Position numbers and translations under genes: made by a program. This document shows positions 56,173 to 64,000 of a stretch of DNA of 64,000 nucleotides, piece after piece (within the stretch, counting starts at the first letter, position 1; each line of letters begins with the position of its first letter). The notes under the pieces were generated by a model that searched no databases, was not told the DNA's origin, and was given only the letters and a program-made list of their open reading frames with translations. Source of the stretch: an uncultured Acetatifactor sp. (GTDB lineage Bacteria > Bacillota > Clostridia > Lachnospirales > Lachnospiraceae); NCBI GenBank assembly GCA_947629645.1, contig CANREV010000002.1, positions 62,001 through 126,000 of the forward strand, written 5' to 3'.

Positions 56173-57549
56173 TTACAAAAATTTGTTTACCTCAAAAGAT
56201 TGAACATTCATTGTATCTGAGGACGCTCCGATCATGTAGAACGTATACTCTCCATCATCAGGAACAGTAAATTCAACTGTTTTGTTCTCTTTAATCTTTC
56301 CAATAAAAATATCTGTATATATATTATCGACAACATATCCAATCACAGCCGTCTGTCCGTCTTTCAGCACATTGTCGATCTTTACCTGTAAATTTACGAT
56401 TTCACCTTGCGTTAAATTCCAACTGTTCTCTCCATCATTATAAATCACCATATGCCCGTTTTTTATTTCATGAACTGTTGAACCGTTAGTTATCATACTA
56501 ATATTGTTCAAATCAATCATGTCCGCCGAACCATCGGCAGCATTGCCTTCATCAAGAGAAATTTCCTGCCCTGCAACTGAAATTTCTTCAGCAACCGATG
56601 AAGTGGGGTCCGAAGCAAATACAATTACTGTGCATATGACAACAGCAAATGCGGCAGTTACGCTGACAAATGTCATCTTCTTTGCTTTCATAATCGATAC
56701 CGTCCTTTCTTCGATAGCACTTTTACTGAAATAATTTGTTAGTGGTGCCGGCATGTCTTTTCTTTCTTGCAGTTCTATCAGCATCTTTGCATAAGAAGAT
56801 CTTGCAATCGAACCAAATATCTGTAAAACCGCCTCATCACACGCCAATTCAATGTCTCGGTTCGCCAGTGTATACATTATCCATACCAAAGGATTGAACC
56901 AGTGAATACATAAAACGGCAGCGAACAACCACTTATAAACAATATCAAATCTTCGGATATGCGCATATTCATGTGCCAGAATGTACCTGAGTTTTCTTTC
57001 ATCTTCCCAATCTGTAGTTTTAGGTAAAAGTATCACGGGATGAAATAGCCCATATGTCAATGCCGAATTAATTTTATCTGACTGTCGTATTTCTACTTTA
57101 CGCACCATGCGTTTTTCCTTTTCCCACAGCTTTACGCAGCTACTGTCAACAGGCAAGGATGCTTTATAATCCATTAAGCTGCGAAAATGCTTAGTCAGAA
57201 TCAGGAATACACAGGCTGTCAAACCAATCAGCCAAATCCCCCTGAATATTATTTTATAATCCAAGGCTGTGGCAGATGCACCGCTTAAGGTTGTGAAATC
57301 GGCCATGTCCATGACAAAAGTCGCGCCAGAAGCATGGCTCGAACCAAAATCCTTTCTTGTAAATTCATCGAATAATGTATAGATGCTAAAATGCGATGGT
57401 ATAGAAAGAGAGTTCAATAAACGTAATGACGCTGCACACCAAAGGATCAGAAATGTCTTTTTAGGCAGCCTGTGAAGCATTATCCTGCGTATCGTCATAA
57501 TTACAATAATTAATATGCTTGCAGATAAACTAATTTTTAGTATTGTCAT
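56173..57549 (-). CDS. BlaR1/MecR1-type M56 membrane metallopeptidase with non-PBP C-terminal domain
   Basis: 'LAHEYAHIRRFDIVYKWLFAAVLCIHWFNPLVWIM', 'DIELACDEAVL'; 458 aa, C-terminal beta-rich segment without SxxK. Confidence 0.85.
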   Translation of the reverse strand: MTILKISLSASILIIVIMTIRRIMLHRLPKKTFLILWCAASLRLLNSLSIPSHFSIYTLFDEFTRKDFGSSHASGATFVMDMADFTTLSGASATALDYKIIFRGIWLIGLTACVFLILTKHFRSLMDYKASLPVDSSCVKLWEKEKRMVRKVEIRQSDKINSALTYGLFHPVILLPKTTDWEDERKLRYILAHEYAHIRRFDIVYKWLFAAVLCIHWFNPLVWIMYTLANRDIELACDEAVLQIFGSIARSSYAKMLIELQERKDMPAPLTNYFSKSAIEERTVSIMKAKKMTFVSVTAAFAVVICTVIVFASDPTSSVAEEISVAGQEISLDEGNAADGSADMIDLNNISMITNGSTVHEIKNGHMVIYNDGENSWNLTQGEIVNLQVKIDNVLKDGQTAVIGYVVDNIYTDIFIGKIKENKTVEFTVPDDGEYTFYMIGASSDTMNVQSFEVNKFL

Positions 57550-57558
57550 AAAATTTTC

Positions 57559-57921
57559 CTATTCAAGATTTTCTACAAGTTGTTTAAGCCTTTGTATTTC
57601 TTCCTTGGAAAGTTTTTTATTTTCCAAAATAGAAGCAACAAGATTATCGGCAGTTCCATCATACATCTTGTTTATCAGTTCAGTTGTTTCAAATTCTCTT
57701 ACTTGTTCTCTTGTCACCAGAGGACTGCAAACAAAATATGGCTCTTTCCGTCTGCTGATAATGCCTTTTTCTATACATTTCTTTATCACTGTATATGTGG
57801 TAGTTTTGCTCCAACCTACCTGTTCCCTGAGTATTGCAGCAATATCCTTTGCAGTAGTATCGCCTCCTTTCCAGAGAACTTCCATCACTTTAAGCTCAGA
57901 ATCAAATAACTTTAGTTCCAT
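57559..57921 (-). CDS. BlaI/MecI-type transcriptional repressor
   Basis: 'LFDSELKVMEVLWKGGDTTAKDIAAILREQVGWSKTTTYTVIKKCIEKGIISR'. Confidence 0.92.
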   Translation of the reverse strand: MELKLFDSELKVMEVLWKGGDTTAKDIAAILREQVGWSKTTTYTVIKKCIEKGIISRRKEPYFVCSPLVTREQVREFETTELINKMYDGTADNLVASILENKKLSKEEIQRLKQLVENLE

Positions 57922-57966
57922 CTTTGTAATTTTCTCCTTAACATCGTAATTTTTTTATCAATCATA

Positions 57967-57999
57967 TTCTATCTTGATAGAAATTCTACTACGATAGAA
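57967..57999. promoter_or_regulatory. probable BlaI-type operator pair
   Basis: TTCTATCTTGATAGAA (57967-57982) and TTCTACTACGATAGAA (57984-57999), start-to-start 17 bp, upstream of the blaI-like gene. Confidence 0.65.
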
Positions 58000-58277
58000 T
58001 ATATGTGTCAAGTATTTACCAGACATAATGAAATTTTTTTGGCTGTGCATGTTATCGGCCTTACTTTTGTCAGTAATTCTTTGGAATTACTTCGCTCAGG
58101 CATCTTTTTTCAGCAGCCTCGGTAATAACGCCCGCCATCGTACGCCGTTAGCGGTTCCTGCAATCCTCGCTGCCGATTGGACGGTATTTTCCATTTTTCC
58201 CAGATGGCAATTTGATGTCCCGTTGGCTTGCTGTGGAGGATTTGACTTGCGCAGATTTTCTGATTTAGAAAAAGTTC

Positions 58278-58308
58278 ACTTGTGCAAGTCGCGATTTTCA
58301 AGTATACT
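58278..58308 (+). promoter_or_regulatory. clpX-like gene promoter overlapping a palindrome
   Basis: TTGTGC (58280-58285), 17 nt, TATACT (58303-58308); palindrome ACTTGTGCAAGT (58278-58289) overlaps -35. Confidence 0.5.
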
Positions 58309-58403
58309 CATATCAGGGTTGTGCGTCAGGAATAAGCGGCACAGCCCGGGGAATAGGGAGTGGAGCGAATCAGGCGCAGATCAGTGTAGAAATGAGGGAA
58401 AAT

Positions 58404-59906
58404 ATGTCGGATAACATAAATGAAAACGAAGATATAAATTCAGAGGACAAAGACAGGGACACAAAGGAAAAGAAGATCATCTCCGAGGAAGAGAACCGAA
58501 ACAGCGAGTACGAGGATGTGTGTTTTGTCTGCCGCAGACCTGAGAGCAAGGCGGGCAAGATGTTTAAACTGCCTAATAATATCTGCGTCTGCAACGACTG
58601 TATGCATAAGACTATGGAGGCGGTAAGTCAGTTTGATTATCAGGGGATGCTTCACGACCCGCGATTTCAGAACGAACTGGATCAACTGACGAAACAGGGG
58701 GGAATTCCCAACATCAGTTTCGTCAATCTGGCGGACCTTCAAGGGGATGGCGGAATTCCCAACAAGCAGAAATTAAAGCGCAAAAAGAAGCAGGAAGAAG
58801 GACAGCCGGCGCTGAATATCAAGGATATCCCCGCCCCGCATAAGATCAAGGCCAGCCTGGACGAATATGTGGTAGGTCAGGAACATGCCAAGAAAGTGAT
58901 TTCAGTGGCTGTATACAACCATTATAAACGGGTGGCTACCAATACCATGGACGAGATCGAGATCGAGAAATCCAATATGCTGATGATCGGTCCTACAGGC
59001 TGTGGAAAGACTTATCTGGTGAAAACGCTGGCAAGGCTTCTGGATGTGCCCCTGGCCATTGCGGACGCCACTTCTCTGACGGAAGCGGGCTATATCGGCG
59101 ATGATATCGAGAGCGTGGTCTCCAAGCTGCTGGCGGCGGCGGACAATGACGTGGAGAAAGCGGAACGCGGCATTATCTTTATAGATGAGATTGACAAGAT
59201 CGCAAAAAAGAAGAATACCAACACGAGGGATGTCAGCGGCGAGAGCGTTCAGCAGGGAATGCTGAAACTCTTAGAGGGCGCGGAGGTGGAGGTCCCTGTG
59301 GGAGCCAACAGCAAAAATGCCATGGTGCCTCTGGCAACGGTGAATACCCGCAATATTTTATTTATATGCGGCGGCGCGTTTCCTGACCTGGAAGAGATTA
59401 TCAAAGAGCGTCTGACCAAGACTGCTTCCATCGGATTTAATTCGGAATTGAAGGATAAATATGACAAGGATAAAAATATTCTTTCCAAAGTGACGGTGGA
59501 AGACATCAGGAAGTTTGGCATGATACCTGAATTTATCGGCCGTCTGCCTGTGATCTTCACGCTGGAGGGACTGACCAGAGAGATGATGGTCAAGATCTTA
59601 AAGGAGCCGAAGAACGCTATTCTGAAACAGTACCAGAAGCTTTTGGAACTGGACGAGGTCAGGCTGGAATTTACGGACGAGGCGCTGGAAGCCATCGCGG
59701 AGAAGGCGCTGAAGCGCGAGACGGGAGCCCGGGCGCTGCGGTCCATTATCGAGGAGTTTATGCTGGATATCATGTACGAGATCCCCAAGGACGACAATAT
59801 CGGGAAGGTAACTATTACCAGAGAATACATCGAAGGTACCGGAGGCCCCGTCATCGATATCCGCAATAGTCAATTGCCGGAGGTCAGGAATGACGCGGAA
59901 AGGTAA
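58404..59906 (+). CDS. clpX: divergent ClpX-family AAA+ unfoldase
   Basis: Zinc finger 'CFVCRRPES...CVCNDC', 'GPTGCGKTYLVKTLARLLDVPLAIADATSLTEAGYIGDD', 'IIFIDEIDKIA', 'IPEFIGRLPV'; GAGGG RBS before ATG 58404. Confidence 0.9.
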   Translation: MSDNINENEDINSEDKDRDTKEKKIISEEENRNSEYEDVCFVCRRPESKAGKMFKLPNNICVCNDCMHKTMEAVSQFDYQGMLHDPRFQNELDQLTKQGGIPNISFVNLADLQGDGGIPNKQKLKRKKKQEEGQPALNIKDIPAPHKIKASLDEYVVGQEHAKKVISVAVYNHYKRVATNTMDEIEIEKSNMLMIGPTGCGKTYLVKTLARLLDVPLAIADATSLTEAGYIGDDIESVVSKLLAAADNDVEKAERGIIFIDEIDKIAKKKNTNTRDVSGESVQQGMLKLLEGAEVEVPVGANSKNAMVPLATVNTRNILFICGGAFPDLEEIIKERLTKTASIGFNSELKDKYDKDKNILSKVTVEDIRKFGMIPEFIGRLPVIFTLEGLTREMMVKILKEPKNAILKQYQKLLELDEVRLEFTDEALEAIAEKALKRETGARALRSIIEEFMLDIMYEIPKDDNIGKVTITREYIEGTGGPVIDIRNSQLPEVRNDAER

Positions 59907-59996
59907 CGGTCCCGGGGCGGGACTGCTGCGTGAAAACTGATTACCTGTAACGGATTAAAAAAAAGAAATATGCACAGATGCTGATTGCGGCTTTAC

Positions 59997-60044
59997 GAGC
60001 TGTTCACCGGATGATACCGATCGCCGGAGGGCAGCTCTTTTTTT
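59997..60044 (+). terminator. rho-independent terminator downstream of clpX-like gene
   Basis: GAGCTG...CCGG...CCGG...CAGCTC followed by TTTTTTT. Confidence 0.75.
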
Positions 60045-60052
60045 AAAATGTC

Positions 60053-60101
60053 TTGACAAATAGATAAAGTATGGTAATATAAACATATGAACATTGATTC
60101 A
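60053..60101 (+). promoter_or_regulatory. metal-responsive promoter with ArsR/SmtB-type operator
   Basis: TTGACA (60053-60058), 16 nt, TAATAT (60075-60080) with TGG; TGAACATTGATTCA (60088-60101) matches the TGAA-N6-TTCA dyad. Confidence 0.65.
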
Positions 60102-60161
60102 AATGAACGAAAGCGGTTCATTTTTACGCCTATTATTCAGATAGAATGAGACAGGGGTAAG

Positions 60162-60407
60162 ATGGAATCCGGAATGGAGGTTAAGGTGAAAAAGACTTAC
60201 AAAATCGAAGTGGATTGTGCAAATTGCGCTCTGAAAATGGAGGAGGCAGCAAAGAAAGTGGAGGGCGTTCAGGATGCCGTTGTCAGTTTTATGACCCAGA
60301 AGATGAAGGTGGAGTTTGCCGAGAACGCCGATGAAAAGGCAGTTATGCAGTCCGTGCGGAAAGCCTGCAGAAAAGTGGAGGACGATTGTGAGATTTTTCT
60401 GGACTGA
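60162..60407 (+). CDS. stand-alone heavy-metal-associated (HMA) domain protein
   Basis: 'YKIEVDCANCALKMEEAAKKVEGVQDAVVSFMTQKMKVEF'. Confidence 0.88.
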   Translation: MESGMEVKVKKTYKIEVDCANCALKMEEAAKKVEGVQDAVVSFMTQKMKVEFAENADEKAVMQSVRKACRKVEDDCEIFLD

Positions 60408-60464
60408 GAGTATCTGTGATGGTATTAAGCTGATCAAAATAAAGGAGAAAGGCGGGTTGCCGCT

Positions 60465-62393
60465 ATGACAAAAAAGCAAAAAAAGACGCTGGTCCGCATC
60501 CTGATCGCCGCGGTTCTTATGCTGGCGCTGCATTTTGTGCCCGTGCAGGGGTATGGGAGATTTGCGCTGTATCTGATCCCCTATCTTGTGATTGGATATG
60601 ACATTCTGCGAAAGGCGGCGCTTGGCATTTTTCACGGGGAAGTTTTCGATGAAAATTTTCTCATGGCTGTGGCCACTGTGGGGGCCATGCTGCTGGGAGT
60701 TTATCAGGAATCTCAGGGGCTGGAAGGCGAATTTGCCGAGGGCGTGGCTGTTATGCTCTTCTATCAGGTGGGAGAACTGTTTCAGGCGGTGGCTGTGGGA
60801 AAGAGCCGCAGGAACATTACCGCTTTGATGGATATCAGGCCGGATTATGCCAATATCGAGGCAGAGGACGGCAGCCTTGTGCAGACGGACCCGGATGATG
60901 TGGAAGTGGGCACCGTCATTGTAGTGCGGGCGGGAGAGAAGATCCCCATCGATGGCGTGGTGGTGGAGGGAAGTTCTTCCCTGAATACCAGCGCGCTGAC
61001 AGGAGAGAGTATTCCCCGGGAAGTGGGACAGGGAGAGGAAGTTGTCAGCGGCTGTGTCAATCTCACCGGGCTGCTTAAGATCCGTACCACGAAAGAGTTT
61101 GGGGAATCCACTGTGTCAAAGATTCTTGACCTGGTGGAAAATTCCAGCATGAAAAAGGCGAAAACTGAAAATTTTATCACCAAATTTGCCAGGTATTACA
61201 CTCCTGCGGTGTGCTGCAGCGCGCTGGCGCTGGCCGTCATCCCCAATGTTGTAAGTCTGATTTCAGGACATTCCACAAATTGGACCGTGTGGGTGATCAG
61301 GGCATTGACATTCCTCGTCATCAGCTGCCCGTGCGCCTTGGTGATTTCCATCCCCTTAAGCTTTTTCGGAGGCATCGGCGGAGCTTCTTCCTGCGGGATC
61401 CTGGTAAAGGGCTCCAATTATCTGGAAGCTTTGGCGCGGACAAAATATGTGGTGTTTGATAAGACGGGCACCCTGACAAAGGGCATTTTTCAGGTGACCG
61501 ATATCTGCCCTTCTCAGGAATTTGCAAAGAAATGGCAGGAAGCCGGACTGGATCCTGCAAAGAAGCTGTTGGAGTACGCAGCCTGGGCGGAAAGCTATTC
61601 TACCCACCCTATCAGCAATAGTTTAAAGGAAGCCTACGGAGGGGAAATAGACCCGTTGAAAGTGACGGATGTGAAAGAAACTGGCGGTCACGGGGTTACA
61701 GCTCTGGTGCAGGGCAGCGTGGTGGCCGCCGGAAACAGCAGGCTGATGGAACAATTGGGGGTATCCTGCGGGGAGGCCGCAAAGACCGGTACGGTGGTGC
61801 ACCTCTCGGTGGATGGCAAATATGCGGGATATATTTTGATTTCCGATGTGGTGAAGGAACACTCAGCCCAGGCCATCACATCTTTAAAAGCCTTTGGCGT
61901 TAAAAAGACGGTGATGCTTACCGGAGACAGTAAAGCGGTTGCGGAACATACGGCGGCGCTGCTAGGGATAGATGAAGTAAAGAGCGAACTGCTTCCCGCC
62001 AATAAAGTAGAAGCAGTGGAAGCGCTGATCGCGGCAAAAAAGCCTGGGGAAATGCTGGCCTTTGTAGGGGATGGCATCAATGATGCGCCGGTGCTCTCCA
62101 GAGCGGATATCGGTATCGCCATGGGAGCTTTTGGCTCTGACGCAGCTATCGAAGCGGCGGATATTGTGCTGATGGATGACGATCCGCTGAAAATTGCTCT
62201 TGCCATGCGGATTTCCAGGAAATGTCTGCGTATCGTTTATGAAAATATCGTGTTTGCGCTGGCTGTCAAAGCGGTCTGCCTGATCCTGGGCGCGCTCGGA
62301 TATGCCGGCATGTGGATGGCCATCTTTGCGGATGTGGGCGTGATGGTGCTGGCGGTGTTGAACGCCATCCGATGCCTGAGGGTAAAGCGTTAA
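60465..62393 (+). CDS. P1B-type heavy-metal translocating ATPase (ZntA/CadA-like) lacking N-terminal HMA
   Basis: 'SCPCALVISIPLSFFGGIGGASSCGILVKGSNYLEALARTKYVVFDKTGTLTKG', 'GDGINDAPVLSRADIGIAMG'. Confidence 0.92.
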   Translation: MTKKQKKTLVRILIAAVLMLALHFVPVQGYGRFALYLIPYLVIGYDILRKAALGIFHGEVFDENFLMAVATVGAMLLGVYQESQGLEGEFAEGVAVMLFYQVGELFQAVAVGKSRRNITALMDIRPDYANIEAEDGSLVQTDPDDVEVGTVIVVRAGEKIPIDGVVVEGSSSLNTSALTGESIPREVGQGEEVVSGCVNLTGLLKIRTTKEFGESTVSKILDLVENSSMKKAKTENFITKFARYYTPAVCCSALALAVIPNVVSLISGHSTNWTVWVIRALTFLVISCPCALVISIPLSFFGGIGGASSCGILVKGSNYLEALARTKYVVFDKTGTLTKGIFQVTDICPSQEFAKKWQEAGLDPAKKLLEYAAWAESYSTHPISNSLKEAYGGEIDPLKVTDVKETGGHGVTALVQGSVVAAGNSRLMEQLGVSCGEAAKTGTVVHLSVDGKYAGYILISDVVKEHSAQAITSLKAFGVKKTVMLTGDSKAVAEHTAALLGIDEVKSELLPANKVEAVEALIAAKKPGEMLAFVGDGINDAPVLSRADIGIAMGAFGSDAAIEAADIVLMDDDPLKIALAMRISRKCLRIVYENIVFALAVKAVCLILGALGYAGMWMAIFADVGVMVLAVLNAIRCLRVKR

Positions 62394-62472
62394 AACGGGT
62401 TGCCTGCGGCTGTGTATTTTTAGTTGACGCAGGAGAAAAAATAAGGCAGAATAAGCATGAGAGGTGAAGGGT

Positions 62473-63069
62473 GTGCGCGCTTATTTTGCGGATCTGCTTG
62501 AAAAATTTCAAAGCCCTGATTTTGCGAGGGCGGTGTGCAAAAAATATCATTATCGGGAAGAAGATCTTGAGAGCCTGTGCGGCGTAGCAAAGGCCATGCT
62601 TTCCACCTTGGGGAAAGAGGCCGGCTGGGAGCACAGGCTTGTTTTCGCGGAGGATCATTGGGAGACGGAAACCGCCATGACGTTGGGAGAGGGTATTGAC
62701 GCGCTGCAGGAACATTATCTGTCTCAGGGGCTTTTGAGCGAGGGCTACATGGTGGAAGTACTGGCAGGCGAGCTGCTGCTGCAGGGCTACGGCGCATACA
62801 ATCGTGCGGTAGAACAGGAGACGCCCTATCATGTGAAGCGGTATCATTTTCCGGGCAGCGGGGAAAAATATCCCATCGAAAGTCTGGAGGCGCTTTTAGA
62901 GAGGCTTGGAATGCCGGTGAGATGTAACGCTGCATTTTGTATGATCCCCAAAAAGAGCGTGGCTTTCACGGCGGAACTGACGCGGGAGGCAAATGTCCGT
63001 TGTCAGGGGATCTGCATGGGATGTTACAGCCTGAGCTGTCCAAATCGTGTGGGTGAAATCTTCCATTAA
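62473..63069 (+). CDS. corrinoid-associated protein, possibly methionine synthase activation domain-like
   Basis: About 200-aa ORF ending in Cys motif 'CQGICMGCYSLSCPNRV'; adjacent to cobO-like gene. Family assignment tentative. Confidence 0.4.
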   Translation: MRAYFADLLEKFQSPDFARAVCKKYHYREEDLESLCGVAKAMLSTLGKEAGWEHRLVFAEDHWETETAMTLGEGIDALQEHYLSQGLLSEGYMVEVLAGELLLQGYGAYNRAVEQETPYHVKRYHFPGSGEKYPIESLEALLERLGMPVRCNAAFCMIPKKSVAFTAELTREANVRCQGICMGCYSLSCPNRVGEIFH

Positions 63070-63103
63070 AGTCCGCGGGTCTCAGAAAGGTATGGTTAGT
63101 AAA

Positions 63104-63643
63104 ATGATCCATTTGTATACAGGAGACGGAAAAGGAAAGACAACGGCCGCCATCGGACAGGCTGTGCGTGCTGCCGGTAATGGGATAACGGTATGTTTTG
63201 CCCAGTTTATGAAGGGCCGTGAGACGGGGGAGCTGAACAGTCTGGAAAGGCTGCCGCAGGTGACGATCTTAAGAAGCGAAAAAGATTTCGGCTTTTACAG
63301 CGCCATGTCAAAGTCGGACAAGGAACAGCTGACAGCCATCCACAACTCGATTCTGGACTATCTTCTCCGGGCAGTCCGGACGCAGGAACCGTTAGTCTGC
63401 GTTCTGGATGAAATTACCTATCCGGTGAATTGGAACTTGCTTGATACCGATCAGTTAAAAGCTCTGCTGGAACAGGGAAAAGCCGCAGAGGAAGAAAGGC
63501 GGGGAAGGCTCTTGGAGATTGTCATGACAGGCCGTTCTCCGGCAGATTTCCTTCAGGAATATGCGGACTATATCACAGAGATGAAAGCATTGCGTCACCC
63601 TTATGAAAAGGGAGTCGGCGCGCGGCGCGGAATTGAGTATTAA
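63104..63643 (+). CDS. cobO: cob(I)yrinic acid a,c-diamide adenosyltransferase-like
   Basis: 'MIHLYTGDGKGKTTAAIGQAVRAAGNGITVCFAQFMKG...CVLDEITYPVNWNLLD'. Confidence 0.9.
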   Translation: MIHLYTGDGKGKTTAAIGQAVRAAGNGITVCFAQFMKGRETGELNSLERLPQVTILRSEKDFGFYSAMSKSDKEQLTAIHNSILDYLLRAVRTQEPLVCVLDEITYPVNWNLLDTDQLKALLEQGKAAEEERRGRLLEIVMTGRSPADFLQEYADYITEMKALRHPYEKGVGARRGIEY

Positions 63644-63741
63644 GAAACAGTAAACAGTTCAGATTTTTCATATGCTGTTGCATTTTGAACAACCGGTGTC
63701 ACATATACCTTGTAGTATGATAAAAAGGCGGGCGATTTGAT

Positions 63742-64000
63742 ATGATGAATGTATATTTGATACTGTTAATTCCGTTTCTGGGTACCGGACTGGGCGCGGC
63801 AATGGTTTTTTTCATGAAAAAGAAGATGAACCGAAAGCTGGAAAAATTGCTTTTAGGATTCGCGGCGGGGGTTATGATCGCGGCTTCCGTGTGGTCTTTA
63901 CTGATTCCGGCTATCGATATGGCCAGAGAACAGGGAGGCAGCGTGTGGCTTCCCGCGGCTGCCGGTTTTATGCTGGGAGTGGGCTTTTTGCTTTTCTTGG
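63742..64000 (+). CDS. ZIP family metal transporter, partial at window end
   Basis: Translation MMNVYLILLIPFLGTGLGAAMVFFMKKKMNRKLEKLLLGFAAGVMIAASVWSLLIPAIDMAREQGGSVWLPAAAGFMLGVGFLLFL runs off the edge. Confidence 0.8.
   Translation, partial: MMNVYLILLIPFLGTGLGAAMVFFMKKKMNRKLEKLLLGFAAGVMIAASVWSLLIPAIDMAREQGGSVWLPAAAGFMLGVGFLLFL

Noticed and set aside
58028-58414. 128-aa ORF between blaI-like and clpX-like genes
   Set aside because: Only the first ~30 residues look like a signal/TM segment; the rest looks non-coding and overlaps the proposed clpX promoter and palindrome.
1-64000. Prophage, transposon or integrative element
   Set aside because: No integrase, transposase, terminase, relaxase or attachment-site duplication was recognised; gene content is coherent chromosomal glycan and housekeeping functions.

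Overview
The 64 kb window appears to be a low-to-mid GC Firmicutes chromosome, probably a Lachnospiraceae-type Clostridia (inferred from codon use, promoter style and gene content). About 54 kb of it (roughly 1-54,400) is a very large surface-glycan locus, almost entirely on the + strand. Its parts are: ten GT-C/GtrII-like polytopic membrane proteins (including DUF6044-, DUF6056- and DUF6077-type); a pseudaminic acid branch (pseF, a hexapeptide acyltransferase, a MaoC-like hydratase, pseI, pseG) next to a GT52-like transferase and a PglK-like ABC flippase; a dTDP-sugar branch (wecE-like aminotransferase, rfbB, rfbA, rfbC, with no rfbD in the window); an ABC-2 exporter (Wzm/Wzt with C-terminal extension); a WbdD-like methyltransferase-kinase; multidomain GT2 enzymes; a polyprenyl-P sugar phosphotransferase; an LCP ligase; phosphohexomutase and glmS; two membrane-anchored GH25 lysozymes; and two SGNH-fold proteins, one apparently without its nucleophile. 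After it come htrA, a BlaR1/BlaI-like pair, a divergent ClpX, a heavy-metal P-type ATPase module, cobalamin genes and the start of a ZIP transporter. No rRNA, tRNA, transposase, integrase or CRISPR array was recognised. The observations most worth following up are: a tandem intergenic repeat family at two sites whose terminal stems show compensatory changes; two nested or branched structured-RNA candidates; a GATG/CATC dyad array before htrA; a polytopic gene split by one in-frame TGA; the WbdD-like MTase-kinase in a Gram-positive-type locus; a ClpX lacking the RKH loop sequence; the SGNH pseudoenzyme; and the 13-aa Tyr/Glu repeat of the first GH25 protein. All family assignments come from reading the protein sequences; no database search was run.
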